Part shown: one piece after another, positions 53,981-63,141 of the stretch
Numbering within the stretch: position 1 is the stretch's first letter
Layout of the letters: every line of letters begins with the position of its first letter
Assembly (NCBI RefSeq): GCF_009923995.1
Contig: NZ_RFSK01000024.1
Location: 1 to 64,000 of the forward strand
Direction: 5' to 3'
Source: Janthinobacterium sp.
GTDB taxonomy: Bacteria > Pseudomonadota > Gammaproteobacteria > Burkholderiales > Burkholderiaceae_D
Length of the DNA: 64,000 bases
Notes under the pieces: generated by a model
The model's input: the letters and a program-made list of their open reading frames with translations, nothing else
Told to the model about the DNA's origin: nothing
The model's database searches: none
Translations under genes and position numbers: made by a program

Positions 53981-54472
53981 CTAGTCCTGCAGGGCGCAAT
54001 GGACCGGCTTGGCCTTGAGCAAATCGAGCAGCACCTGCGGCGCCAGCGAGACGAGGAAACCGCGCCGTCCGCCATTGATGTAGATGCGCGGCAACTCCAG
54101 GATGGACGCTTCCACGTAGACGGGCATGGCCTTCTTGGTGCCGAACGGCGACGTGCCGCCGATCATGTAGCCGGAATGGCGCTGCGCCACTTCGGGCTTG
54201 CATGGCTCGACGGACTTGCAGCCGATCGAGCGCGCCAGGTTCTTGGTCGACACCTTGCAGTCGCCATGCATCAGCACGATCATCGGGCGCGCCGCCTCGT
54301 CCTGCATCACCAGGGTCTTGATGACCTCGTGCTCGGGCACACCCAGCTCGCGCGCCGAGACGCTGGTGCCGCCGTGTTCCTCGTAGGGATAGGGGTGTTC
54401 TTCAAAGGAAACTTGATGCTTGCGCAGCAGCTGCGTCGCCTGCGTTTCGGAAATATGCTCTTTTTTAGCCAT
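53981..54472 (-). CDS. ybaK: YbaK/EbsC Cys-tRNA(Pro) deacylase
   Basis: 163 residues, single domain. Hydrolyses mischarged Cys-tRNA(Pro). Motifs ELGVPEHEVIKTLVMQDE, the substrate-contact lysine in VIKTLV, GGTSPFGTKKAMPVYVE and ILELPRIYINGGRRGFLVSL. Divergent from the downstream nuclease/phosphatase gene. Confidence 0.93.
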   Translation of the reverse strand: MAKKEHISETQATQLLRKHQVSFEEHPYPYEEHGGTSVSARELGVPEHEVIKTLVMQDEAARPMIVLMHGDCKVSTKNLARSIGCKSVEPCKPEVAQRHSGYMIGGTSPFGTKKAMPVYVEASILELPRIYINGGRRGFLVSLAPQVLLDLLKAKPVHCALQD

Positions 54473-54509
54473 GCGTGATACGCTGATCGTTCAGTGAGGA
54501 GTACTAATT

Positions 54510-55496
54510 ATGCAGCAAGAAATCCGCTTTGCCACATTCAATGTCTGCAACCTGGCCCCCGCCGGGGCGAAATTGTATGACAACCTGGAACCGCTGAGCC
54601 CAGCGCAATACGAGGCCAAGGCGGAGTGGACAGCGCGGCAGATCGACCTGCTCGACGCCGACGTGATCGGTTTCCAGGAAATCTTCTCGCAGGCGGCCCT
54701 GCGCGACGTGCTGTCGCGCACGCGCCGCTACCGTGACGCCGTGCAGGCGGGCTACGATGCGGCGGACGCGGCCGGGCGCATGCTGCCCACGGTGGCGCTG
54801 GTCTCGCGCTTGCCCCTGGCCGGTCCCGGCGTGGCCTTCGCCAATTTCCCCGCCGGCGTGCTGCTGCCCGCCGACGGCCATGACGCCGATGACAGCGCCA
54901 GCCGCTTCGCCCGCGCGCCCCTGCATGTGCAGGTCGTCTTGCCCGGCGGACAGCTGACGGACGTGGTGGTGCTGCACCTGAAATCGCGCCGCCCCGACTA
55001 CCGCCATGGCGACGGCAGCGACGCGCTCGCGTATGCCCTGGCCAACCTGCGTTCGCTGCAGCGGCGCGGCGCGGAAGCCGTGGCCCTGCGCGTGCTGGTG
55101 AGCGAACTGGGCCTCAGTGGCCGTCCGCGCATCGTGCTGGGCGACTTCAACGACATTGCCAATGCCGTCACGACGGCCATCGTCATGGGCGCCGGCGCGC
55201 CATGCGAAGCGCAGGGCGACGCGCCCGACATGCGCGCCCGCCTGTACGACGCCAACGCCATCCAGTTGCGCCAGGATGCGGCGCGCCACGCTGACTACAC
55301 GAATATCCACGACAGCGCCTACATGACGATCGACCACATCCTCGTCTCGGAACATTTCCACCCCGCATCGCCGCGCGCCATCGGCGCCGTGCTTGACGTG
55401 AACTACCTGAACGACCATCTGCTGCTGGGACTGCCCCACGCGTCCGACCATGGCCAGGTCCTGATGCGCGTCAAACTGCTGGGAAACATCCGCTAA
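54510..55496 (+). CDS. Endonuclease/exonuclease/phosphatase-family protein
   Basis: 328 residues, EEP fold: FATFNVCNL at the N-terminus, catalytic Glu in DVIGFQEIFSQ, LHLKSRRPD, IVLGDFNDIAN and the C-terminal YMTIDHILVSEH (Asp-His). Intact active site, no signal peptide, substrate unknown. GAGGAG precedes the ATG. Its end overlaps the convergent GGDEF-EAL gene by 26 bases. Confidence 0.9.
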   Translation: MQQEIRFATFNVCNLAPAGAKLYDNLEPLSPAQYEAKAEWTARQIDLLDADVIGFQEIFSQAALRDVLSRTRRYRDAVQAGYDAADAAGRMLPTVALVSRLPLAGPGVAFANFPAGVLLPADGHDADDSASRFARAPLHVQVVLPGGQLTDVVVLHLKSRRPDYRHGDGSDALAYALANLRSLQRRGAEAVALRVLVSELGLSGRPRIVLGDFNDIANAVTTAIVMGAGAPCEAQGDAPDMRARLYDANAIQLRQDAARHADYTNIHDSAYMTIDHILVSEHFHPASPRAIGAVLDVNYLNDHLLLGLPHASDHGQVLMRVKLLGNIR

Positions 55497-58017
55497 ACCA
55501 GCAGATTCCCAGCCCGCTGCCTTCCGCTTGCGCACTGGCATGGCGTCCCTGGTACTGCTGGCAGCCCTGCGCCCGCAGGTAGGCCAGCTGCTGCGCCGTT
55601 TCCACCCCTTCCGCCATCACCGTCAGCTGCAGCTCGCGCGCCATGGCGATGATGGTGGCGGCCACGGCCGTGTCGGACGCGCCATCCTGCGCGCCCGGCA
55701 GGAAGGAGGGATCGATTTTCAGCTTGTCCACCGGATAGTGGCGCAGGTTGGCCAGGCGCGAATAGCCCGTGCCGAAGTCGTCGATCGCCAGGCGCACACC
55801 CAGCGCGCGCAGCTGCGCCAGCACGTCGGCCAGGCGCGCGCCGCCCTTCATCAGCAGCGCTTCCGTCACTTCCAGTTCCAGCCTGGCGGCGGGCAGGCCC
55901 GACAGCTGCAACGCCTCTTGCACGCTATGCAACAGATTATTGTGCAGGCATTGCGCTGCCGACAAGTTCACGGCCACCCACCAGGCCTGGCCCGCGTCGT
56001 GCCAGGCGCGCGCGCGCCGGCAGGCCTGCTGCAGCACCCAGTTGCCGATCGACACCATCAAGCCGCACTCCTCGGCCACGCCGAGGAAACGCTCGGGCGG
56101 CAGCAGGCCCAGCTGCGGATGGCGCCAGCGCAGCAAGGCTTCCGCGCCGACGATGGCGCCGCTGGCCACGTCGAGGGCGGGCTGGAACTCCAGCACGAAT
56201 TCATCCCGTCCCAGGGCGGCGCGCAAGTCCTGTTCCAGGCTGGCCCGTTCGACGATCTGCGCATGCATGTCCGCATTGAAAAACTGGAAATTGTTGCGCC
56301 CGCCTTCTTTCGCGTGGTACATGGCGACATCGGCGTTGTGCAGCAGCGCGTCGATGGTGTCGCCATCGCTGGGAAAGATGGCCACGCCGATCGAGGCCGC
56401 CACCTGCAGCTCGTGGTCGCCCAGCTGGTAGGGCTGCGTGACGGCCTGCAGCAGGCTGGCCGCCACGTGCGCCGCCTGGTCGATGCCGCCCACCTCGGCC
56501 AGGATGATGACGAATTCGTCGCCGCCGTGGCGGCTGACCGTGTCGACGCCGCGCACGCAGCGCACCAGGCGCCGCGCCACTTCCTTGAGCAGCAGATCGC
56601 CCACGTGATGGCCCATGCTGTCATTGATGTGCTTGAAATGGTCGAGATCCAGGTACAGGATGGCCAGCATGCTCAGCTTGCGCCGCGCCGCCGCCAGCGC
56701 CTGCGACAGCCGGTCCAGCAGCAGCACCCGGTTCGGCAGGTCGGTGAGGAAATCGTGCTCGGCCAGGTGGCGCGTGTATTCCTCGCTCTTCTTGCGCTCG
56801 CTGATGTCGCTGAGGATGGCCATGTAATTGCTCAGCTGGCCCTGGCTGTCGCGGATGGCAGTCAGCGACAGCCAGGCCGGATAGCGCCCGCCCGCCTTGC
56901 GCTGGCCGACGATATCGCCCTGCCAATAGCCGTTCGCGTCGACCTCCTGCCACACGTGCTCGACAAACGCCGGCGCGTCCGGCTCCGCGCCGTGCGGCAC
57001 GAAGGGCTTGCCCAGCATGTCGTCCGGACTGTAGCCGCTGATCTCGCTGTAGGCGGGATTCATGCTGACGACGCGCTGCTGCGGGTCCATCACGACGATG
57101 GCGACGCTGGCATGTTCGATGACCTGCGCCGACAGGTACAAGGCCCGCTCGGCCAGTTTGCGGGAGGAAATATCGCGGATCACGGCATAGAACAGATGAC
57201 TATGGTCGAGCGTGACGGAAGTGAGCAGCACTTCGCCCCAGAACAGTTCTCCCAGGCAAGTCTGATAGCACCAGTCATGGCGGCAATTGCCGTCGGCATG
57301 CGCCTGCGCGGCCAGTTGCGCGCCGCGCAATGATGACAATTCGCCATCGGGCTGGCGCAGGGGCGAGAAATCGCTGAGGCGGCGTCCCAGCAGCCGGGGC
57401 CGGTCTTCGCATTGAAACAGGGCAATGGCGGCCGGATTGGCCTCGGCGATGTATTCGTCGCGCAGCAGCATGATGGCGTCGGCGGACTTGTCGTACAGCT
57501 GGCGGAAATTATCGCCCATCAATAACAGCGCGCCCTGCGCCGCGCCATCCTGGCCGCTGGCCGTGATGTCGACATCGAGGCAGACCACCTGCCGCACGCG
57601 CCCGGACGCGATGACGGGAAACACCGTGGAATGGATGCAGCGCGGCGCGATCCCGTCCGCATCCAGGCGCCACAGCCGCGCCGTGCGGGCCTTGCCGCTT
57701 TCCCAGACAGCGGCCAGTTCCGCGTGGCCATCGCCTGGCCCGTCCGGGCCCTGCGGCACGGCGGCGGCCAGCCCGGCCCACGCCTGGCCCACGGCCAGCT
57801 CGGCCGGTATGCCATACAGGCGGGCCGCGCCCGCGCTCCAGTAGCGCACGATGCCATCGCGGTCGATGCCGCGCACGGCCAGGCCGGGCGCCTGCTCGAC
57901 GGCGGCAACGATGACGGACAGCAGGTCGAGCGCCCTGCCCGCCGGGCCCCCTCCTGCCTCGGCGGCGGCAAGCAAACGGCCCGGCGACGGAGCGGCTGCG
58001 GCAATCCGGTCAGACAT
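55471..58017 (-). CDS. PAS-GGDEF-EAL cyclic-di-GMP signalling protein
   Basis: 848 residues, cytosolic. Three PAS-type sensor domains (about residues 35-145, 165-285, 295-415) precede a diguanylate cyclase domain with intact SRHGGDEFVIIL and a feedback I-site RGVD five residues before. An EAL phosphodiesterase domain follows with EALLRW, VNLSAAQ, TEALL, IDDFGTGYS, LKIDPSF and AEGVET all present. Both activities may exist. The C-terminus after GCQQYQG departs from the family pattern and overlaps the neighbouring convergent gene. Confidence 0.93.
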   Translation of the reverse strand: MSDRIAAAAPSPGRLLAAAEAGGGPAGRALDLLSVIVAAVEQAPGLAVRGIDRDGIVRYWSAGAARLYGIPAELAVGQAWAGLAAAVPQGPDGPGDGHAELAAVWESGKARTARLWRLDADGIAPRCIHSTVFPVIASGRVRQVVCLDVDITASGQDGAAQGALLLMGDNFRQLYDKSADAIMLLRDEYIAEANPAAIALFQCEDRPRLLGRRLSDFSPLRQPDGELSSLRGAQLAAQAHADGNCRHDWCYQTCLGELFWGEVLLTSVTLDHSHLFYAVIRDISSRKLAERALYLSAQVIEHASVAIVVMDPQQRVVSMNPAYSEISGYSPDDMLGKPFVPHGAEPDAPAFVEHVWQEVDANGYWQGDIVGQRKAGGRYPAWLSLTAIRDSQGQLSNYMAILSDISERKKSEEYTRHLAEHDFLTDLPNRVLLLDRLSQALAAARRKLSMLAILYLDLDHFKHINDSMGHHVGDLLLKEVARRLVRCVRGVDTVSRHGGDEFVIILAEVGGIDQAAHVAASLLQAVTQPYQLGDHELQVAASIGVAIFPSDGDTIDALLHNADVAMYHAKEGGRNNFQFFNADMHAQIVERASLEQDLRAALGRDEFVLEFQPALDVASGAIVGAEALLRWRHPQLGLLPPERFLGVAEECGLMVSIGNWVLQQACRRARAWHDAGQAWWVAVNLSAAQCLHNNLLHSVQEALQLSGLPAARLELEVTEALLMKGGARLADVLAQLRALGVRLAIDDFGTGYSRLANLRHYPVDKLKIDPSFLPGAQDGASDTAVAATIIAMARELQLTVMAEGVETAQQLAYLRAQGCQQYQGRHASAQAEGSGLGICWFSGCFPAV

Positions 58018-58416
58018 CAGCTCTCCCGTGGCGCGGCCGCACCGCGACCGGCAAGCATCTGGCCAGCCGGTGGCGCAACCATCCCTGCCATTCTTGCGCG
58101 CCGGCGAATCGGCTTATTGAGGATGCTCAAGCATCGTGGCATGCCGGCGCGTGCCGGCGGGCGGCGATCCATGTCTCCGGTCGGCGATTTTTGCATTCCA
58201 GCCCCGTTTTTGTGCACTCTGTCGCACGGCGATGGCGGCCGGGCTTGAATCTTCCTAAAGTGGCAACATGCGTATCGCCGTGAACGACCGCAGCGGCAGG
58301 CGTGCCGCCTTCGGCCGCCACGGCGGTGCGCTACCCGAATTCTCCCGGCCCGCCACAGGCCGGGCCGCACCGAGCCCTGGCGCCGAACCCTCGCGCCGCC
58401 TCCATCGAAGAGTCCT
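58018..58416. other. Divergent intergenic region
   Basis: About 400 bp between the GGDEF-EAL and RND-adaptor genes with no gene. It contains an inverted repeat GATGCT-CA-AGCATC (58123-58136) and a GCCGGC-rich patch beyond it, which may be regulatory. No clear -35/-10 pair seen. Confidence 0.5.
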
Positions 58417-59649
58417 ATGAAAAACGAGACATTGCCACCGGCCTCCCCCCTTGCAGCCAAGCCCAAGCGCCGCTGGCGCACGCCCCTCCTCATCCTTGTC
58501 GTGCTGGGCCTGGCCGGCGGCGGCTGGACCGTGATGCAGTCGAAGCAGCAGGCGGCCAAGGCGGCCGCGCAGCAGGCCAGCAAGAAGAAGGACAAGGAAA
58601 AGACGCCCGTGCATGAGCTGGCGCAAGGCGACGTGGCCGCCATCGACGCGCGCGCGCTGGCCGTCAGCCTGCCCCTGTCCGGTTCGCTCGCGCCCCTGAC
58701 CCAGGCCACCATCAAGGCCAAGGTCTCGGGCGTCATCCACGAGACGACCTTGCAGGAAGGCCAGAGCGTTTCCGCTGGGCAAATCCTCGTGCGCCTGGAC
58801 GCGGCCGACCAGCACGCCCGCCTGACGCAGCAGCAAGCCCTGCTCGACGAGGCGCAGGCGCGCCTGTCGATGGCGGCCAAGAACGAGGCCAACAGCCAGG
58901 CCCTGCTCAAGCAAAAATACATTTCGCAGACGGCCTACGACACGACGCAGAACTCGGTCGACCTGGCCCGCGCCGGCGTCAAGTCCAATGCGGCGCTGCT
59001 CGACCTGGCCCGCATCGCGCTGGCCGACACGGTGATCCGCGCGCCCATGGCAGGCATCGTCAGCAAGCGCCATGTGCAGGCCGGCGAAAAGGTCGCGCCC
59101 GACATGCCTGTCTACACCATCGTCAACCTGGCCCAGCTGACCCTGGAAGCGCCCGTGCCCAGCGCGGAAATCCCCCGCATCAAGCTGGGCCAAGACGTGC
59201 ACTTCAAGGTCGACGGCTTCGGCGCGCGCGACTTCGCCGGCAAGGTCACGCGCATCAATCCCACCACCGAGAGCGGCTCGCGCGCCATGCTGGTCTACAT
59301 CGCCGTCGACAATGCCGACGGCGCGCTGCGCGGCGGCATGTTCGCCAAGGGCAGCATCGTCACGGAGCGTTCGGCCGTGGCGCCGCTGGTGCCACTGACG
59401 GCCGTGCGCAATGAAAAACAGGGCCCCGTCGTGTATGCGCTGGTGAACAACAAGGTGGTCGAGCAGCCCGTCACCCTGGGACTGCGCAACGAGGATGAAG
59501 GCTATGCCGAGGTCAAGTCCGGCCTGGTGCCGGGCGCGAAAGTCATCGTCGCCAAGCTCGATGGCGTCAAGCCGGGCCACGGCGTGACCTTCGCCGCGCC
59601 CGCCGCGGCCCCGGCCGCGCAGGCGGCCGTGCTGGCACGGAAGGACTAA
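58417..59649 (+). CDS. RND efflux periplasmic adaptor
   Basis: 410 residues. One N-terminal membrane helix (TPLLILVVLGLAGGGWTVM), a Lys/Ala-rich linker, then the membrane-fusion-protein layout: lipoyl half (TIKAKVSGVIHETTLQEGQS), alpha-helical hairpin, second lipoyl half (VIRAPMAGIVSKRHVQAGE) and beta-barrel. Links the permease 3 bp downstream to an outer-membrane channel not encoded here. Substrate unknown. Confidence 0.92.
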   Translation: MKNETLPPASPLAAKPKRRWRTPLLILVVLGLAGGGWTVMQSKQQAAKAAAQQASKKKDKEKTPVHELAQGDVAAIDARALAVSLPLSGSLAPLTQATIKAKVSGVIHETTLQEGQSVSAGQILVRLDAADQHARLTQQQALLDEAQARLSMAAKNEANSQALLKQKYISQTAYDTTQNSVDLARAGVKSNAALLDLARIALADTVIRAPMAGIVSKRHVQAGEKVAPDMPVYTIVNLAQLTLEAPVPSAEIPRIKLGQDVHFKVDGFGARDFAGKVTRINPTTESGSRAMLVYIAVDNADGALRGGMFAKGSIVTERSAVAPLVPLTAVRNEKQGPVVYALVNNKVVEQPVTLGLRNEDEGYAEVKSGLVPGAKVIVAKLDGVKPGHGVTFAAPAAAPAAQAAVLARKD

Positions 59650-59652
59650 GCC

Positions 59653-62600
59653 ATGTGGATGACCAAAGTCAGCATACAGAATCCCGTCTTCGCCACCATG
59701 GTCATGGTGGCGCTGGTGGTGCTGGGCATCTTCTCCTACCGGGGCCTGGGCGTGGAGAGCATGCCCAGCGTGCAGTTCCCGTTTGCCGCCATTGAAGTGA
59801 GCTACCCGGGCGCCTCGCCCGAAGCGGTGGAAAACGACATCACGCGCCCCATCGAGGACGCCGTCAACACCGTCAGCGGCATCAAGACCATCCGCGCCAA
59901 CTCGTGGGAAGGACGCGCCGGCGTCTACCTGGAATTCGAGCTGTCGACGAACATGGACAAGGCCATGCAGGACCTGCGCGACAAGGTGGCCCTGGTGCGC
60001 CCGCGCTTCCCGAAAGAGGCCAAGGACCCGTTCATCGCCCGCGCCGAGGGCGACAACGAGCGCCCCATCGCCACCATCGTGCTGACCTCGAGCGGGCATG
60101 ACCTGCGCTCGCTGTCGACCATGACGGAGCAGATCATCAGCAAGCGCTTCCAGGGCGTGGCCGGCGTCGGCCAGGTCAAGCTGCGCGGCCTGCGCGCGCG
60201 CCAGATCCTCATCAGCATGAAGCCGATCGAACTCAATGCCCAGGGCATCGGCGTCGATGAAGTCATCCGCGCCATCCAGGCGACGAATACCAACCTGCCG
60301 GCCGGCTCCATCAGCCATGGCGCGGCCGAACAGCTGGTACGCGTGGAAGGCAAGATCAAGGATGCGCGCGAATTCGGCAAGATCATCGTCGCGCGCCGCG
60401 CCGTCGGCCCCGTCTACCTGGACCAGGTGGCCACCGTCGTCGATGGCGAGCAGGAAGAGCTGTCGATCTCGCGCATGAACGGCCAGCAGGCCGTGACCAT
60501 GGAAATCACCAAGGTGCAGGACGCCAACGTGGTCGAAGTGGGCACCGGCATCCTGAAGGTGGCGGCGGACCTGCAAAAGACGCTGCCGCCCGATATCACC
60601 CTGCGCGTGCTGGACGACGAATCGGAGCGCGTGCAAAGCCAGCTCAATAACGTCAAGCGCACCATCATCGAAGGCGCCGTGCTGACCATGGTCATCGTCT
60701 TCCTGTTCCTGCACTCGTGGCGCTCGACCATCATCACGGGCCTGACCTTGCCGATCTCCGTGCTGGCCAGCTTCATCGCCATGAAGGCCTTCGGCTTCAC
60801 CCTGAACTTTTTGACCCTGATGGCGCTCTCCCTGTGCATCGGCCTCCTGATCGACGATGCCATCGTGGTACGTGAAAACATCGTGCGCCACCTGGGCATG
60901 GGCAAGAACCACTACAAGGCGGCCAACGACGGCACCAATGAAATCGGCCTGGCCGTGATGGCCACCACGTTTGCCATCGTCGCCGTGTTCGTGCCCGTGG
61001 CCTTCATGGACGGCATCATCGGCCGCTTCTTCCTGCAGTTCGGCATCACCGTGGCCGTCGCCGTCCTCGTCTCCCTGTTCGTCAGCTTCACGCTCGACCC
61101 CATGCTGTCGTCCGTCTGGCGCGACCCCGTCAAGGACCGCTTCAAGTACGTGCCGTGGCTGGGCCGCTTCATGGCCTGGATCGAAACGGGCATCGACCGC
61201 CTGCACATATGGTATGGCAAGGTGCTGGCCGTGGCCTTGCGCTGGCGCAAGACCACCCTGGCCACGGCCGTGGCCCTGTTCGCGGGCAGCCTGATGCTCG
61301 TGCCCATGATCGGCGGCGAGATGTTCCCCGAAACGGACCAGGGCTGGGTCAACCTGCGCTTCAAGACGCCCGTCGGCTCCAGCCTCGAGTACACGGATTC
61401 CAAGGTGCGCCAGATCGAGGCAGCCCTGAAGGAATTCCCCGAGATCGACAGCCTGGTGGCCAACGTGGGCACGCAGGATGGCCGCAATGCGGCCGACGTG
61501 AACCTGAAGCTGACGGACATCAAGACGCACAAGCGCCGCTCGCAGCAGGAACTGGAAAAGCTGATCCGCGAACGCCTGGCGCCGATCGCCGGCATCACCC
61601 TGTCGGTGGGCAACCGCCCCATCTTCATCGCCATCCTGGGCACGGATGAAGGCAAGCTCGATGAAGTGGCGCACCGCCTGATGGACAAGATGCGCACCAT
61701 CAAGGGCCTGGCCGACATGGAGTACAGCCAGGAAGGCGCCAACCCGTCCACCACGGTCAAGATCAACAACGAGCTGGCCAGCGACCTGGGCCTGTCGGTG
61801 CAGCAGATCGGCAATGCCCTGCGTCCGTTCGTGGCGGGCGACACGGTCAGCCACTGGCTGGCCAGCGACGGGCAGAACTACGACGTCAACGTGCAGCTGC
61901 CCAAGTCGGGCCGGCAGAAGGTGGCCGACCTGGCCGACCTGTCGCTGGCGTCGAGCAAGCTCGATGCCAACGGCAAGCCCATCATGATCCCGCTGCGCCA
62001 GGTGGTCGACTTCGTGCCGTCCTCCAGCCCGCAGGTGCTCAAGCGCCAGGCCTTGCAGCGCCGGGTCGCCATCTATGCGGGCACCCAGGGCCGCCCTGCC
62101 GGCGACGTCGACGCCGACGTGCAGAAGGCCATGCAGTCCATCGACCTGCCGCCGGGCGTGCGCTTCGACGTGGCCGGCAATGCGCAGCAGATGGCCGAGA
62201 CCATGGGCGGCGCCATGATGGCGCTGGGGATCGCCGTGATCTTCATCTACCTGGTGCTCGCATCGCAGTTCGGCAGCTTCCTGCAGCCGATCGCCATCAT
62301 GGTGTCCTTGCCGCTGTCGCTGATCGGCGTGCTGCTGGCCCTGCTGATTACGGGCAGCACCCTGAACATCTTCTCCGTGATCGGCTTCATCATGCTCATG
62401 GGCCTGGTCACGAAGAACGCGATTCTGCTGGTCGACTTCACCAACCAGCGCCAGCGCGAAGGCCTGGGACAGTTCGAGGCGCTGATGGAAGCGGGCCAGG
62501 TGCGCCTGCGCCCCATCCTGATGACCACCCTGGCGATGGTCTTCGGCATGCTGCCCATGGCCATCGGCCTGGGCGACGGCGGCGAATCGCAGGCGCCGAT

Positions 62601-62778
62601 GGGCCGCGCCGTCATCGGCGGCGTGATCACCTCGACCCTGCTCACGCTGGTGGTGGTGCCCGTCGCCTACACCTACCTCGACAGCCTGGGCAAGCGCGCC
62701 GCGCGCTTCTTCCGCGGCGGCGAGCATGCCGATACGGCGGCGCATGCTGCCGACGACGGCAAGGCAGCCGCCCACTGA
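59653..62778 (+). CDS. RND efflux permease (HAE-1 type)
   Basis: 1041 residues, full length. Proton-driven inner-membrane pump: N-terminal helix, periplasmic porter domain, TM4 proton-relay LIDDAIVVRENIVRH (two adjacent Asp), a second porter domain and a C-terminal helix set (FSVIGFIMLMGLVTKNAILL). Groups with MdtB/AcrB-like drug or metabolite exporters; the substrate cannot be inferred. Operon with the adaptor; no TolC-like gene follows. Confidence 0.95.
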   Translation: MWMTKVSIQNPVFATMVMVALVVLGIFSYRGLGVESMPSVQFPFAAIEVSYPGASPEAVENDITRPIEDAVNTVSGIKTIRANSWEGRAGVYLEFELSTNMDKAMQDLRDKVALVRPRFPKEAKDPFIARAEGDNERPIATIVLTSSGHDLRSLSTMTEQIISKRFQGVAGVGQVKLRGLRARQILISMKPIELNAQGIGVDEVIRAIQATNTNLPAGSISHGAAEQLVRVEGKIKDAREFGKIIVARRAVGPVYLDQVATVVDGEQEELSISRMNGQQAVTMEITKVQDANVVEVGTGILKVAADLQKTLPPDITLRVLDDESERVQSQLNNVKRTIIEGAVLTMVIVFLFLHSWRSTIITGLTLPISVLASFIAMKAFGFTLNFLTLMALSLCIGLLIDDAIVVRENIVRHLGMGKNHYKAANDGTNEIGLAVMATTFAIVAVFVPVAFMDGIIGRFFLQFGITVAVAVLVSLFVSFTLDPMLSSVWRDPVKDRFKYVPWLGRFMAWIETGIDRLHIWYGKVLAVALRWRKTTLATAVALFAGSLMLVPMIGGEMFPETDQGWVNLRFKTPVGSSLEYTDSKVRQIEAALKEFPEIDSLVANVGTQDGRNAADVNLKLTDIKTHKRRSQQELEKLIRERLAPIAGITLSVGNRPIFIAILGTDEGKLDEVAHRLMDKMRTIKGLADMEYSQEGANPSTTVKINNELASDLGLSVQQIGNALRPFVAGDTVSHWLASDGQNYDVNVQLPKSGRQKVADLADLSLASSKLDANGKPIMIPLRQVVDFVPSSSPQVLKRQALQRRVAIYAGTQGRPAGDVDADVQKAMQSIDLPPGVRFDVAGNAQQMAETMGGAMMALGIAVIFIYLVLASQFGSFLQPIAIMVSLPLSLIGVLLALLITGSTLNIFSVIGFIMLMGLVTKNAILLVDFTNQRQREGLGQFEALMEAGQVRLRPILMTTLAMVFGMLPMAIGLGDGGESQAPMGRAVIGGVITSTLLTLVVVPVAYTYLDSLGKRAARFFRGGEHADTAAHAADDGKAAAH

Positions 62779-62800
62779 GCCACCACCGCTCGCCTTCACC

Positions 62801-62820
62801 GTCCCCGCATTGGCGGGGAC
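62801..62820. terminator. Hairpin after the RND operon
   Basis: Perfect 8-bp stem GTCCCCGC/GCGGGGAC with an ATTG loop, 22 bases after the permease stop, but without a T-run. It may end or protect the transcript; intrinsic termination uncertain. Confidence 0.45.
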
Positions 62821-62850
62821 GACGCGGCGGCTTCCTGAAGAGAGCTTCAG

Positions 62851-62879
62851 TTGACCAAAGCCGCTGCGCTGGCTAGACT
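62851..62879 (+). promoter_or_regulatory. Promoter of mgtC
   Basis: TTGACC, exactly 17 bp, TAGACT. Start about 62886, giving a leader of about 255 nt before the mgtC ATG. Confidence 0.6.
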
Positions 62880-62885
62880 GTCCCC

Positions 62886-63141
62886 GTTATCAATTGTATG
62901 GAGTGACTCGTGGGTGCTTGTTCCAGTGACAGTAGTCGATTGACCATCGGCGATCGGCCTTAGGCAAGACGCGCGCATTCCGCCCGCCCTGCCTCCGGCA
63001 AGGTGCGGTTCTTCCGGCAGCGAGTCAGCTCGCCGCCCCTCCCCTCCTCATCGTTCCACCGTTATCGTCTGCTGCCCCCTCTACCGGGCGGATTTTCTTC
63101 GCCCTGGCACTCGCCTGTTCCTCCCCAGCCGGGAGAAACTG
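62886..63141 (+). promoter_or_regulatory. Long mgtC leader with possible upstream mini-ORF
   Basis: A GTG preceded by GGAGTGACTC opens an 18-codon frame ending in TAG at 62964 (product VGACSSDSSRLTIGDRP). Downstream are the hairpins GCCTCCGGC and GCGAG-TCAG-CTCGC. mgtC genes elsewhere are controlled through leaders. I do not recognise an M-box or yybP-ykoY element here, so a regulatory role is inference. Confidence 0.35.

Noticed and set aside
52471-54018. 515-residue plus-strand frame
   Set aside because: Covers DsbA-type and plsY genes in antisense and lacks recognisable domains.
58255-62799. Continuous 1514-residue open frame on the minus strand
   Set aside because: It is exactly antisense to the RND adaptor and permease genes, has low-complexity His/Gln/Gly/Arg composition and no domains; a high-GC shadow.
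62886-63141. Known Mg2+ or Mn2+ riboswitch before mgtC
   Set aside because: No M-box or yybP-ykoY consensus segments could be found by eye.
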